From positions 95,160 through 159,159 of the forward strand of contig JBBRVP010000002.1 of the NCBI GenBank assembly GCA_038246785.1: a stretch of DNA of 64,000 bases. The letters run 5' to 3'. Origin of the DNA: JBBRVP01 sp038246785. Its GTDB lineage: Bacteria; Actinomycetota; Actinomycetes; Jiangellales; Jiangellaceae. The first letter of the stretch is position 1. Every line of letters starts with the position of its first letter. The position numbers and the translations under genes were made by a program. Below, piece by piece: positions 42,401-50,341 of the stretch. A model generated the notes under the pieces. It was not told where the DNA came from and searched no databases. It worked only from the letters and a program-made list of their open reading frames with translations.

Positions 42401-43045
42401 TTACCGAACCGCGGCCGGCTCGACCCCGAGCCGTCGGCGGACGACCCGTCGGGCGACGTCGAGTGCGCCGGGGTCGTCGTGCAGGACGAAGTTGGTGTCC
42501 GCGGCGAGGATGATGCCGTTGATCTCGAACGCCAGCTGATCAGGATCCTCGTCGGCGGCGACTTGCCGCTGCTCGAGCGCGCTGGCCGCAAAGGTCCGGA
42601 TCAGTCCGACGAAGGCGCTCTGGAAGGCGGCGATCCGCTCCTTCACCGGGCCGGGCCGGGTGCCCATCTCCAGGGCCGCCCCCGCGAAGAAGCAGCCGCC
42701 AGGGAACGTACGGCGCTGCAGGTGGTCGCAGAAGGCGTCGCAGACCGCGACCAGCTGGGCCAGACCTGGCGGGGCCGCCAGGGCCGGCCCGACGACCTCG
42801 GCCTGGAAGATCCGGCCGGCTTCCTCGACGGTGGCCAGCTGCAGCTCCTGTTTGGACCCGAAATGGGCGTACAACCCGCTCTTGCTCATACCGAGCGCCT
42901 TGGCGAGGTCGCCGATCGACAGCCCCTCCAGACCGTCGACCGTCGCTAGGGACACCGCCTCGCGCAGGATCGCCTGCCGCGTGCGCTCCCCGTCGGCGCG
43001 CGGACGGCGCACTGGCTGTGGCGCCCTCATCGAACGGTCATTCAC
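42401..43045 (-). CDS. TetR-family regulator divergent to the DsrE gene
   Basis: Protein of 214 residues. The HTH is in ERTRQAILREAVSLATVDG, then LSIGDLAKALGMSKSGLYAH, followed by a helical ligand domain with a TetR_C type CDHLQRRTFPGGCFFAGAAL segment. ATG 43045 or ATG 43030 could be the start. The short gap to the DsrE-like gene contains a strong inverted repeat, so it probably represses both itself and that gene. Confidence 0.9.
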   Translation of the reverse strand: MNDRSMRAPQPVRRPRADGERTRQAILREAVSLATVDGLEGLSIGDLAKALGMSKSGLYAHFGSKQELQLATVEEAGRIFQAEVVGPALAAPPGLAQLVAVCDAFCDHLQRRTFPGGCFFAGAALEMGTRPGPVKERIAAFQSAFVGLIRTFAASALEQRQVAADEDPDQLAFEINGIILAADTNFVLHDDPGALDVARRVVRRRLGVEPAAVR

Positions 43046-43046
43046 G

Positions 43047-43101
43047 TTGACATCCTAGCACGATCGGTCGTACTTTACATTTCAGCACGTACGATCGTGC
43101 T
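43047..43101 (+). promoter_or_regulatory. Promoter and TetR operator for the DsrE-like gene
   Basis: -35 TTGACA (43047-43052) and -10 TACTTT (43071-43076) have 18-bp spacing. AGCACGATCG (43057-43066) and CGATCGTGCT (43092-43101) are exact inverted copies spanning the -10, with GTAC/CGTAC further inside. Likely bound by the divergent TetR protein. Confidence 0.75.
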
Positions 43102-43122
43102 TCTATGGGACAGGAGTGGCCC

Positions 43123-43488
43123 ATGCCAGCCAAGGCGGTCATCAGTCTGACGACGGGACTCGAGGACCCGGAGAAGGTCACGGTGGCGTTCCTGGTCTCG
43201 GTCGGAGCGGCCGAGCAGGGCCGCGAGACGTTGATGTTCCTCACCAAGGAGGCCGTCCGGCTGGTCCTCGGCGGCGTCGCCACCGGCGTGGCCTGCGAGG
43301 GTTGCCCACCGTTGCCCACGCTTGTGCAGCGCTATGCCGATGCCGGCGGGCGCTACCTCACCTGCCCCATCTGCTTCGACGCCAGGGGCCTGGACAAGGG
43401 CGACCTCATCGCCGGCGCGGAGATGGGCGGCACCGTCCCGATGTGGCACTGGATCGGCGATGACCCTGTCGTCACGTTCAGCTACTGA
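43123..43488 (+). CDS. DsrE-family protein with two CxxC motifs
   Basis: Protein of 121 residues of the DsrE/DsrF-like fold (AVISLTTGLEDPEKVTVAFL, GRETLMFLTKEAVRL). Two Cys pairs, ACEGCPPLPTL and LTCPICFDARGL, could bind metal or carry sulfur. ATG 43123 is preceded by AGGAG with 6-nt spacing and is preferred over ATG 43105. Controlled by a near-consensus promoter and a TetR operator, so its expression is probably inducible. Confidence 0.82.
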   Translation: MPAKAVISLTTGLEDPEKVTVAFLVSVGAAEQGRETLMFLTKEAVRLVLGGVATGVACEGCPPLPTLVQRYADAGGRYLTCPICFDARGLDKGDLIAGAEMGGTVPMWHWIGDDPVVTFSY

Positions 43489-43543
43489 GCGGGCGCGGCC
43501 CCTCCGCGACGGGGGGTCAGTGTTCGACGCACGTGGGTAGCGC

Positions 43544-43966
43544 TCAGCCGATCAGCGGCCGCACCGGCAGAGACCCACGACGGGCGGCGTCGACCAGTCG
43601 TCCATCGGCCGTGACCAGCTGCGCATCCAGATCGAGGGCCAGCAGCACGTACAAGGCGTCGTACGTCGTGACCCCCCAGTCCAGAGCTGCGCGCAGAGCG
43701 CGGAGCCAGCGCTCCTGGCCGCCGACAAGTTCCACTCCGAGCGCGGCCATCGCGTCGAGCGCATCCACCGCATCGGCGGCGACGAGTACTCCCTGGGCCA
43801 CACGTTTGCGAAGGCCGTTGCCGACCTCGCCGAGCACGTGTTCGGGGGCGACGAGGATCGTGGCGTGATCCGCCATATCGGTCAACAGGGCACCGGCCTC
43901 CTCAGTGCCCGGTTCGGTGACGACCCACTTCAAGGCGACCGAGGCGTCGACGACCAGCGTGGTCAT
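43544..43966 (-). CDS. VapC-like PIN-domain toxin (module 3)
   Basis: Protein of 140 residues. MTTLVVDASVALKWVVTEPG is the standard PIN start with the first Asp; HVLGEVGNGLRKRV, TTYDALYVLLALDLDAQ and LVTADGRLVDAAR supply the other acidic residues. It overlaps its antitoxin gene by ATGA. It belongs to the VapC/FitB group of RNases; target unknown. Confidence 0.92.
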   Translation of the reverse strand: MTTLVVDASVALKWVVTEPGTEEAGALLTDMADHATILVAPEHVLGEVGNGLRKRVAQGVLVAADAVDALDAMAALGVELVGGQERWLRALRAALDWGVTTYDALYVLLALDLDAQLVTADGRLVDAARRGSLPVRPLIG

Positions 43967-44217
43967 CGGGCGGTGTCCCTGTCCTCTCGGATCAGGTCCT
44001 CAGCGCGGGGGACCTCGGCCGGCAGCCGGCTGCGACGCCGGATCTCCTGGAGGCGATCGATGGCCGCGCGTTGCTTCGACGGCTCGTTGCCGGCCTGTAG
44101 TGCTTGGCGCAGCAGCACGATCGCCTCGGCAGACATCGACCGTCCATCTGCGACCGCCTGCTCGCGAAGGCGCTGGTGCAGCTCCGCGGGCAGGTTTCGA
44201 ACGTGCAGCTCAGCCAT
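43963..44217 (-). CDS. FitA-like ribbon-helix-helix antitoxin (module 3)
   Basis: Protein of 84 residues. MAELHVRNLPAELHQRLREQ and GRSMSAEAIVLLRQAL are the ribbon-helix-helix DNA-binding domain of FitA-type antitoxins, and the acidic/basic tail binds the toxin. ATG 44217 was chosen over an upstream ATG (44247) because a -10 box TACCAT sits 6 nt upstream and the fold begins at residue 2. Confidence 0.88.
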   Translation of the reverse strand: MAELHVRNLPAELHQRLREQAVADGRSMSAEAIVLLRQALQAGNEPSKQRAAIDRLQEIRRRSRLPAEVPRAEDLIREDRDTAR

Positions 44218-44234
44218 GGGACCATGGTAGTCCC
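44218..44234 (-). promoter_or_regulatory. Promoter/operator of the FitAB-like module
   Basis: On the minus strand TACCAT (44229-44224) precedes ATG 44217 by 6 nt. It lies within GGGAC...GTCCC arms (44218-44222 and 44230-44234), and two more GGGAC copies follow at 44240 and 44250. A self-binding site is likely but the arms are short. Confidence 0.45.
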
Positions 44235-44274
44235 AGATCGGGACCACCCGGGACTCGTTCAGGCGACGTCTGCC

Positions 44275-44358
44275 TCAGTCGAACAGCGCGGCCACCAGGG
44301 CCCCGACAGCGAACGCCGCGCAGGCCATCCAGACCAGTGTCGGCAGTCGACGCAGCAT
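44275..44358 (-). CDS. 27-residue single-span membrane peptide after the Rieske gene
   Basis: The ORF MLRRLPTLVWMACAAFAVGA plus seven residues is one hydrophobic helix with an Arg-rich cytoplasmic start and an acidic end. A strong AAGGAGGAC Shine-Dalgarno precedes ATG 44358 and overlaps the end of the Rieske gene (stop 44373), so it is translated from the same mRNA. It resembles accessory peptides of small membrane redox complexes. No family recognised. Confidence 0.6.
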   Translation of the reverse strand: MLRRLPTLVWMACAAFAVGALVAALFD

Positions 44359-44372
44359 GGGCACGTCCTCCT

Positions 44373-44819
44373 TCAGCCGGCGACCACGTCGGCGCCCTGG
44401 ACGCGGAGCGCGACCTCGGGCAGCGGCAGCGTCGCCGGGCCTTGCGCCACCGCGCCGGTGGTGGCGTCGAACGCGCTGCCATGGCATGGGCAGCGGATGA
44501 GCCCGTCGCGCACCTGGGAGACCAGACAGCCCTGGTGCGTGCAGACGGCCGAGAAGCCGTGTACGCCGCCGGAGCGGTCGCGGACGACGACCACCTGCGG
44601 CCCGTCCACCACGACGCCCCCACCGACGGGCACGTCGGCGAGCGGCACGATGACCTTGGCGCCGCCGCCTGCGGCCGGCCCGTACGGAGACGCGCCGGAG
44701 AGCGCGGGAGCGGTCCGCGCCCGGAAGGCGACGAAGCCGCCGACGGCGGCGACGGCCGCTAGCACGCCTCCCTGCAGCAGCGCTCGCCGGGAGGACGTGG
44801 TCCACGATTGGTCGCTCAT
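44373..44819 (-). CDS. Rieske [2Fe-2S] protein with Tat-like signal
   Basis: Protein of 148 residues. SSRRALLQGGVLAAVAAVGG is a Tat-type signal/anchor (twin Arg), and the Rieske cluster ligands are CTHQGC and CPCHGS. It should sit on the outer face of the membrane and pass electrons. It is preceded by a DUF6529 membrane protein gene and followed by a 27-residue membrane peptide, with no cytochrome bc1 genes nearby, suggesting a small stand-alone redox unit. Confidence 0.92.
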   Translation of the reverse strand: MSDQSWTTSSRRALLQGGVLAAVAAVGGFVAFRARTAPALSGASPYGPAAGGGAKVIVPLADVPVGGGVVVDGPQVVVVRDRSGGVHGFSAVCTHQGCLVSQVRDGLIRCPCHGSAFDATTGAVAQGPATLPLPEVALRVQGADVVAG

Positions 44820-44833
44820 CGCCGCCCTCCAGG

Positions 44834-45409
44834 TCAGGTCAGCGGGACGCCGGATCGGGTGAAGTACCACACGGCCGCGCCAAGCCACAGGGTCGCCACG
44901 AGCAGCACGAGCAGCCCGCCGAGGAGCGGCACCAGCCACCCGGGGGCGACCCGTAGCCGCAGGCTCAACATCTTGGCCGCGAACACCCCGTAGAACAGGC
45001 AACCGGCCACCGAGTGCAGCACCGTGCGCGCGTCGCCGGTGGCGAAGCCGAGGGACCACACGCAGTGGAAGCCCACGGGCAAGGTCAGCAGGAAGGCCGC
45101 CGTTCCGCTCCAGCGGTGCAGCCCCGGCACCCATGGGGGGGCGTCGCCGTGCTGACCGGGGAGTCGCTGCCACATCGACGCGGCCGTGACGGCCTGCACG
45201 ACCGCGAGGACGGCGGCGCCGGTGGTCAGCCACACCTTCATCGGGAGCATGCCGGAGAAGCCGAGAGTGAACAGGGCCTGTCCGTCGCCGGGATGGGCGC
45301 GGGCGTAGCCGGCGAGGACGCCGGCCACGGCGATGCCGAGCAGGGCGGCGGCGGCGGCGCCCCACGCCGCACGGTGCGACCGGTCCTGGTCGCTGGCCGC
45401 CACCGACAT
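44834..45409 (-). CDS. DUF6529-type integral membrane protein (cytochrome b561-like His pattern)
   Basis: Protein of 191 residues with about five membrane segments. LHRWSGTAAFLLTLPVGFHC and VLHSVAGCLFYGVFAAKM place His residues at positions expected for heme b ligands of b561-like ferric reductase-type proteins. KVWLTTGAAVLAVVQ matches other DUF6529 proteins (from memory). It lies directly before the Rieske gene on the same strand, consistent with electron transfer between membrane heme and a Rieske centre. Heme binding is inferred. Confidence 0.78.
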   Translation of the reverse strand: MSVAASDQDRSHRAAWGAAAAALLGIAVAGVLAGYARAHPGDGQALFTLGFSGMLPMKVWLTTGAAVLAVVQAVTAASMWQRLPGQHGDAPPWVPGLHRWSGTAAFLLTLPVGFHCVWSLGFATGDARTVLHSVAGCLFYGVFAAKMLSLRLRVAPGWLVPLLGGLLVLLVATLWLGAAVWYFTRSGVPLT

Positions 45410-45496
45410 GCCCGGCTCCCTCTCGTCGACTGGTTCCTCGCAGCGTCGTCCGGTACGCCTGCGGCGGCAAGCCTGGAAGGCGAAGGCAGCGCGAAA

Positions 45497-45547
45497 GGCG
45501 CCCCCTCCCGGCTGGGAAGGGGCGCCCAGTCGTAGCGCCCTGGGCGC
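45497..45547 (-). promoter_or_regulatory. Attenuator-like tandem hairpins after the 11-codon ORF
   Basis: Hairpin 1: GGCGCCCC (45497-45504) pairs with GGGGCGCC (45519-45526), extended by four more pairs to a GGCT loop, and the minus strand continues with TTTC. Hairpin 2: GCGCCC-T-GGGCGC (45535-45547). Both contain GGGCGC/GCGCCC and can pair with each other, giving alternative structures between the short ORF and the DUF6529 gene. Confidence 0.6.
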
Positions 45548-45552
45548 GTCGT

Positions 45553-45588
45553 TCAGTCGTCCCAGGGACCGTAGGCCTCGTCGTACAT
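45553..45588 (-). CDS. 11-codon ORF MYDEAYGPWDD (leader peptide candidate)
   Basis: The ATG at 45588 is preceded by AGAGGAG with 6-nt spacing, one of the clearest ribosome sites in this area, and the ORF stops after 11 codons. It lies 143 bp before the DUF6529-Rieske operon and is immediately followed by mutually exclusive hairpins. The peptide is acidic with two Tyr and one Trp. It is probably a leader peptide for attenuation, or possibly a small functional peptide; no family recognised. Confidence 0.5.
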   Translation of the reverse strand: MYDEAYGPWDD

Positions 45589-45795
45589 GACGTGCTCCTC
45601 TCGCGACCACCGCCTGCGACGCGCGAACACAGCGGAGACGGTGGCAATACGGCCACGACCGCGGATCGGTCGGGCATTTCGGGACCGGCGGCGAGATCGC
45701 CTGCCGGGCAGCCGCTCGGCGGGCTGCCCCTCCAGGGTACGCCATGAGCGGACCCCGTGCTTCCGCTGCAGCCAGGCTGCGGGCACAGTGACGGG

Positions 45796-47175
45796 GTGAC
45801 CGCCTCCGCCAAGGACTACCACGGCGCCCTCGCCGCCGCCGACCGCCACGCCCGTGCCTGGCTCGACTCGCTGCCCGACCGCCCGGTGCCGCCACGCGCG
45901 GGCATCGCCGAGGTGGCCGAAGCCCTCGGCACCCAGCTGCCCGACCTATCCGCCGACCCGGCGGACGTGGTCGACCGGATGGCGACCGCCTGCGAGCCGG
46001 GCCTCACTGCGATGCCGTCCGGGCGCTTCTACGGCTTCGTGATCGGTGGCACGCTGCCCGCGGCGCTGGCCGCCGACTGGCTGGTCAGCGCCTGGGACCA
46101 GAACAGCGGGCTGCGCCAGATCACGCCGGCACACTCGGCGGGCGACGACATCGCCGCAGCGTGGGTCGTCGACCTGCTCGGCCTTCCGTCGGCAAGCGCG
46201 GTGGGCTTCGTCACCGGCGGCACCATGGCCAACTTCACGTGCCTGGCCGCGGGTCGCGACGCCGTGCTGCGCCGGGCCGGCTGGGACGTCGCCGAGCGTG
46301 GCCTGGCTGGAGGACCGCGGGTACGCGTGCTGGTCGGCGCCGAGCGCCACGACACCGTCGACCTGGCCCTGCGCTACCTCGGGCTGGGCGCGCCGGAGCT
46401 GGTGGAGGCCGACGAGCAGGGGCGGCTGCGGGCCGACGCCCTGAACGCTGCCCTGAAGGCGGGCGACGGCTCGCCGACGGTCGTGGCGCTGCAGGCGGGC
46501 AACGTGCACTCGGGGGCCTTCGACCCGTTGGCCGACGCGATCGCGGCAGCACACGAGCATGGGTCGTGGGTGCACGTCGACGGGGCGTTCGGACTGTGGG
46601 CGGGCGCCTCGCCCCTGTACCGGCACCTCCTCTCCGGCTACGACGCGGCGGACTCGTGGGCTACCGATGCGCACAAGACGCTGAACGTGCCGTACGACTG
46701 CGGCGTGGCCATCGTCCGCGACCGCGCAGCGCTGCGGGCCGCGATGACGATGCAGGGCGCCTACCTCATCGCCGACGAGCGGGACGGCGACCCGCACGAA
46801 CGAGTACCCGAGCTGTCCCGACGAGGTCGGGCCTTCCCGGTGTGGGCGGCACTGCGCTCGCTCGGTCGCACCGGAGTCGTCGAGCTCGTCGAGCGGCTGT
46901 GCCGGCATGCCCGCGAGCTGGCCGACGGCGCGGCGGCGATCGACGGCGTACAGGTGCTCAACGACGTCGTCTTCACGCAGGTCTGCCTGGCCTTCGGCTC
47001 CGACGAGACCACCCGCGAGGTGGGCCGCCGGCTGATGGCCGACGGCACCGTGTGGATGACCGGCTCGCGCTGGCGCGGCCGTGATGTCCTGCGGATCTCG
47101 GTCAGCAACTGGTCGACCGACGACGAGGACGTGGCCCGCAGCCTCGACGCCTTGCGCCGTGCCGCCCGGGGCTGA
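45796..47175 (+). CDS. PLP-dependent amino-acid decarboxylase (group II)
   Basis: Protein of 459 residues of the aromatic/glutamate decarboxylase family. Seen: MPSGRFYGFVIGGTLPAALA, GFVTGGTMANFTCLAAGRD (substrate/phosphate region), WVHVDGAFGLWAG with the PLP-ring Asp, and the Schiff-base lysine in SWATDAHKTLNVPYDCG. It removes CO2 from an amino acid, possibly aromatic; specificity is not readable. GTG 45796 begins the first helix; no better start is seen upstream. Divergent from the short ORF and Rieske operon. Confidence 0.9.
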   Translation: MTASAKDYHGALAAADRHARAWLDSLPDRPVPPRAGIAEVAEALGTQLPDLSADPADVVDRMATACEPGLTAMPSGRFYGFVIGGTLPAALAADWLVSAWDQNSGLRQITPAHSAGDDIAAAWVVDLLGLPSASAVGFVTGGTMANFTCLAAGRDAVLRRAGWDVAERGLAGGPRVRVLVGAERHDTVDLALRYLGLGAPELVEADEQGRLRADALNAALKAGDGSPTVVALQAGNVHSGAFDPLADAIAAAHEHGSWVHVDGAFGLWAGASPLYRHLLSGYDAADSWATDAHKTLNVPYDCGVAIVRDRAALRAAMTMQGAYLIADERDGDPHERVPELSRRGRAFPVWAALRSLGRTGVVELVERLCRHARELADGAAAIDGVQVLNDVVFTQVCLAFGSDETTREVGRRLMADGTVWMTGSRWRGRDVLRISVSNWSTDDEDVARSLDALRRAARG

Positions 47176-47361
47176 CCGCCAGCCGATCAGCGGCGCTCAG
47201 GGGCGTTCGTGCCCCGAGATGCGCTCGGCGCGAAGGCTACGAGCGGAGAGCCGGCCAGCCGCCCCCAACCGCCTGGTCGACGGTGGTATCGGCCCCGAGG
47301 GCGGTGTCATCGTGAACGACGGCGAGGCGGCCGGCTTCGCCGGGGCGGGCTCGGGCCGCAG

Positions 47362-47367
47362 TAGCGT
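47362..47367 (+). promoter_or_regulatory. -10 box (TAGCGT) for leaderless F420 oxidoreductase gene
   Basis: TAGCGT is followed by 7 nt and ATG 47375, no Shine-Dalgarno between. The rest of the 199-bp gap has no feature I can name. Confidence 0.55.
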
Positions 47368-47374
47368 GGCCATC

Positions 47375-47836
47375 ATGTCGATCCAGAAGCCGCCGAGCGG
47401 GACGCGAGGGGCGCGCACGGCGCCCGGATTCATCAACAAGATCATGGTGCCGGTAATGACGCTGATCCACCGGCGCAGCCACGACCGGTTCAACGGGATG
47501 GACCTGCTCTACCTCACCACGGTCGGCGCCAGGTCGGGCCAGCAGCGGACCAACCCCGTGGCGCGCTTCGACGACGACGGCGGCGGCTGGGTCGTCGTCG
47601 CCTCGGCCGGCGGATCTGCGCAGCACCCCGGCTGGTACCACAACATCGTCGCCCACCCCGACCAGGTCTGGGCCGAGGTGTCGGGCACCAAGCACCGCGT
47701 CGAGGTCGAACAGCTCGAGGGCGACGTGCGGGCCCGGGCCTGGGAGCGGGTCACGCAGAGCGTCCCCAGCTTCGAGGGATACCTCGACAAGACCGACCGC
47801 CAGCTACCCGTCCTGCGGCTCACGCCGGTGGCCTGA
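47375..47836 (+). CDS. Deazaflavin (F420)-dependent nitroreductase family protein
   Basis: Protein of 153 residues of the Ddn/FDOR-B-like split beta-barrel fold. Seen: LLYLTTVGARSGQQRTNPVA, then WVVVASAGGSAQHPGWYHNI and QVWAEVSGTKHRVEVEQLEG, typical of F420H2-dependent reductases of the DUF385 group in actinobacteria. It reduces an unknown quinone-like or aromatic substrate. The leaderless promoter sets ATG 47375. Confidence 0.88.
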   Translation: MSIQKPPSGTRGARTAPGFINKIMVPVMTLIHRRSHDRFNGMDLLYLTTVGARSGQQRTNPVARFDDDGGGWVVVASAGGSAQHPGWYHNIVAHPDQVWAEVSGTKHRVEVEQLEGDVRARAWERVTQSVPSFEGYLDKTDRQLPVLRLTPVA

Positions 47837-47857
47837 CCTCGGGCCGCCAGCCACGTC

Positions 47858-48478
47858 TCACGGACGACCGGTCCAGGTGTGACGCGCGGCCGGGTCGCGG
47901 CTCGTCCACAGCAGCACCAGGGTGGCGGCGAGGATCACCCCGCTCCACAGCGCGGCAGTCCCCGCCCAGTCCCTTCCGTGCCCGCCCGGCAGGACGCTGA
48001 CCCACCGACCGAGCGGGTCGGCGCCCAGCAGGAGCGCGGTCGCCACGGCCGCGACCACTGCCGCCAGGTCTCCCGGCGCCGGTCGACCGGACCGCCGCAG
48101 CACCGCGGCCGCGACCACCCCGATGAACAGGCACCCGGCGAGCACGAGCACGAACCGCTCCCCCACCAGGTCGGTCGAGCGGCCCAGCGTGAGCAGCCCG
48201 ACGGTGCCGACGAGGCCAGGGACGCCGACCACCACGAGCCGCCCGGCAAGCCGCCGGCGGGTGGAGGTGGGCGTGGCGTCGACGACCGCCTCCGCGTCCT
48301 CGTCCAGGACGAACGACGCCGACGCGGAGGCCAGGGACAAGGACAGCAGCACCAGCCAGTACGCCGCGAAGGACTCGCCCAGCATCCCGGCGAGCCCCAG
48401 CAGGAGCCCCGTGGCGGCGGCGAGCACCGACACCGGCAGCCACGGGACGGCGCGCAGCAGCACCGTCGCCATTGCCAC
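47858..48478 (-). CDS. Integral membrane protein, last gene of the sigma-ABC operon
   Basis: Protein of 206 residues with about six hydrophobic segments (for example PVSVLAAATGLLLGLAGML and RFVLVLAGCLFIGVVAAAVL). No family recognised. It follows the ABC permease gene by 12 bp and is probably a second membrane component of the same exporter, or an accessory protein. Confidence 0.7.
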   Translation of the reverse strand: MAMATVLLRAVPWLPVSVLAAATGLLLGLAGMLGESFAAYWLVLLSLSLASASASFVLDEDAEAVVDATPTSTRRRLAGRLVVVGVPGLVGTVGLLTLGRSTDLVGERFVLVLAGCLFIGVVAAAVLRRSGRPAPGDLAAVVAAVATALLLGADPLGRWVSVLPGGHGRDWAGTAALWSGVILAATLVLLWTSRDPAARHTWTGRP

Positions 48479-48490
48479 TGCTGCCCAGTC

Positions 48491-49435
48491 CTATCCAGCC
48501 GGAACCCGGACGACGGTGGTGCCGTCGTGCTGGGTGAGCATCGGTGCCTGGTTGCCACCGAGCGCCGCGAATGCGAGGCAGCCGACGGCGGACAGCGTGA
48601 GGACCATCGCCAGCCGGTGGAGCCGACGGCGCAAGCCGCCCTCAGCGCCGGACAAGAGGGCTGCGACCAGCGCCAGTCCGGTGAGACACACCAGATACGC
48701 GACGTACCAGGCGGGAGAACCGGTGTAGGACACGACGGCGCGGTCCGCCGGCGCGAACTGGCTCTCTCCGGCCGTGCTCCCGAACACGGTGTACGGGGTC
48801 AGCACATGCGCGACGCGCATCGCGACCGAGTCCGCGGGAAGCGCGGTCTCCATGGTGGCGAAGCCAGCCAGCATGGAGCCCGCGACGAGGAGGGCGGCGA
48901 GCAGGAGGGCCGCGCCGGGGAAACGCACCCAGCGACCGGCCGCGACGCCGAGCAGTGGCCCACCCAGGCACATCACGGCCGGACCGACGAGCAGGATCAT
49001 GGCCGAGTCGACGTTTCCGTACGTCCCCCAGGCGTTCACCGGGAGGGCGGCGGATCGCACCAGCCCGAACTCGAGCGCCGCGATGACGGTCCCGGCGGCG
49101 AACGGTACGAGGCAGGCGAGGGCCAACGCTGCCGTCCGGACCGGGGTGGCCACGGGGCACCCGTCCACGGCCTCCGCGGAGGTCCGGGTCGAGGTGGTCA
49201 ACCGGTAGGCGACGACGAAGCCGAGCAACCCGACGAAGAAGGCCGGCCCCGCCGGGTAGTCGAAGACGCTGGGGCTGACCTCGTCGCGGGTCGTCGTCGC
49301 CGCCCACAGGCCGAGTACGGCGCCGAACAGGAACAGTGGGTGTCGCGCGAAGCGCCGCGCCTCGATCCGGGCGAGCGTGCCGAGGGTCGACCGCGTCCGC
49401 CCGGAAGCCGGCCGTGGCAGCAAGATGGTGCTCAC
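48491..49435 (-). CDS. ABC-2-like membrane protein (exporter permease)
   Basis: Protein of 314 residues with about seven hydrophobic segments, including HPLFLFGAVLGLWAATTT, AFFVGLLGFVVAYRL and GAALLLAALLVAGSMLAGF. Topology resembles ABC-2 type permeases. The GTG start overlaps the ATPase stop by GTGA. Together with the ATPase it would form an exporter controlled by the upstream sigma/anti-sigma pair. Confidence 0.8.
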   Translation of the reverse strand: MSTILLPRPASGRTRSTLGTLARIEARRFARHPLFLFGAVLGLWAATTTRDEVSPSVFDYPAGPAFFVGLLGFVVAYRLTTSTRTSAEAVDGCPVATPVRTAALALACLVPFAAGTVIAALEFGLVRSAALPVNAWGTYGNVDSAMILLVGPAVMCLGGPLLGVAAGRWVRFPGAALLLAALLVAGSMLAGFATMETALPADSVAMRVAHVLTPYTVFGSTAGESQFAPADRAVVSYTGSPAWYVAYLVCLTGLALVAALLSGAEGGLRRRLHRLAMVLTLSAVGCLAFAALGGNQAPMLTQHDGTTVVRVPAG

Positions 49436-50304
49436 GCGGCGGCCTCCTCGTCCGGCGCGGACGCGCCGCGCAGCAGCAGGTAGGCGTCCTCGAGCGTGGG
49501 CTCGACGAGCTGAGCGCCGGCGGGCGCGGCCTCGCCGAGGTTGCGGTAGCGCCCGGTCGCGGTGCGCCATGACGCCGCCGCCGTGGCGTCGCGGGTCTCG
49601 GCCAGCCAGACCCGACCCGCCGCGGACGCGACCAGCTCACGGACACCGCCGTCGTAGAGGACCTCACCCTCGTCGAGGACCACCACGTTCTCGCACAGGG
49701 CGGCCACGTCGTCGGTCTGGTGTGTGGAGATGACGACGGTGGCCGTCCGGCCGATCTCGGCGAGGACCTCACGAAGCGAGACCCGCTGCTCCGGGTCGAG
49801 GCCGGTGGTCGGTTCGTCGAGGACGAGCAGCTCCGGTGGGCCCAGCAGCGACTGGGCGAGGGCGAGCCGTCGGCGCTGGCCGCCCGACAGCGCGCGGATC
49901 CGCTTTCCCGCCAGGTCCCCCAGTCCGACCGAGGCGAGGACGCGGCGTACCTCGGTACGTCGGGTGGGCGCGTCGTCCCACTCCTTGAGGACGGCCAGGT
50001 AGTCGACGAATGCGTAGGCGGTGAAGCCGCGCGGGTAGCCCAGCTCCTGCGGCAGGTAGCCCAGCCGCCGCCGGATCTCGGTGCGGTCCGCGGACGTCCC
50101 GGGGTCGCGCCCCAGGATGCGGACCGAGCCAGCGTCCGGCCCGAGCACCGTGGCGAGGATCCTCAGCAGCGTCGTCTTGCCGGCACCGTTGGGGCCTAGC
50201 AGCCCCACGATGCCCGGCCTCAGCCGCAGGTCGATCCCACGCAGCGCTGTCGTGCCATGGAACGACTTGCGCAGCGCGTGCAGCTCGACGGTCGGTCCGC
50301 TCAT
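49432..50304 (-). CDS. ABC transporter ATPase (exporter type)
   Basis: Protein of 290 residues: Walker A VGLLGPNGAGKTTLLR, Q-loop YLPQELGYPRGFTAY, signature ALSGGQRRRLALAQ, Walker B LLVLDEPTTGLDPEQ and switch His in VVISTHQTDDV. It is of the CcmA/bacitracin-exporter group. A C-terminal 60-residue tail follows the nucleotide-binding domain. It is third in a leftward operon after a sigma factor and anti-sigma factor, so the exporter may respond to envelope stress or an antibiotic. Confidence 0.92.
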   Translation of the reverse strand: MSGPTVELHALRKSFHGTTALRGIDLRLRPGIVGLLGPNGAGKTTLLRILATVLGPDAGSVRILGRDPGTSADRTEIRRRLGYLPQELGYPRGFTAYAFVDYLAVLKEWDDAPTRRTEVRRVLASVGLGDLAGKRIRALSGGQRRRLALAQSLLGPPELLVLDEPTTGLDPEQRVSLREVLAEIGRTATVVISTHQTDDVAALCENVVVLDEGEVLYDGGVRELVASAAGRVWLAETRDATAAASWRTATGRYRNLGEAAPAGAQLVEPTLEDAYLLLRGASAPDEEAAA

Positions 50305-50341
50305 GTCTGCTCCACTTCGAATGATCGGTCTGGGGCTGCGG

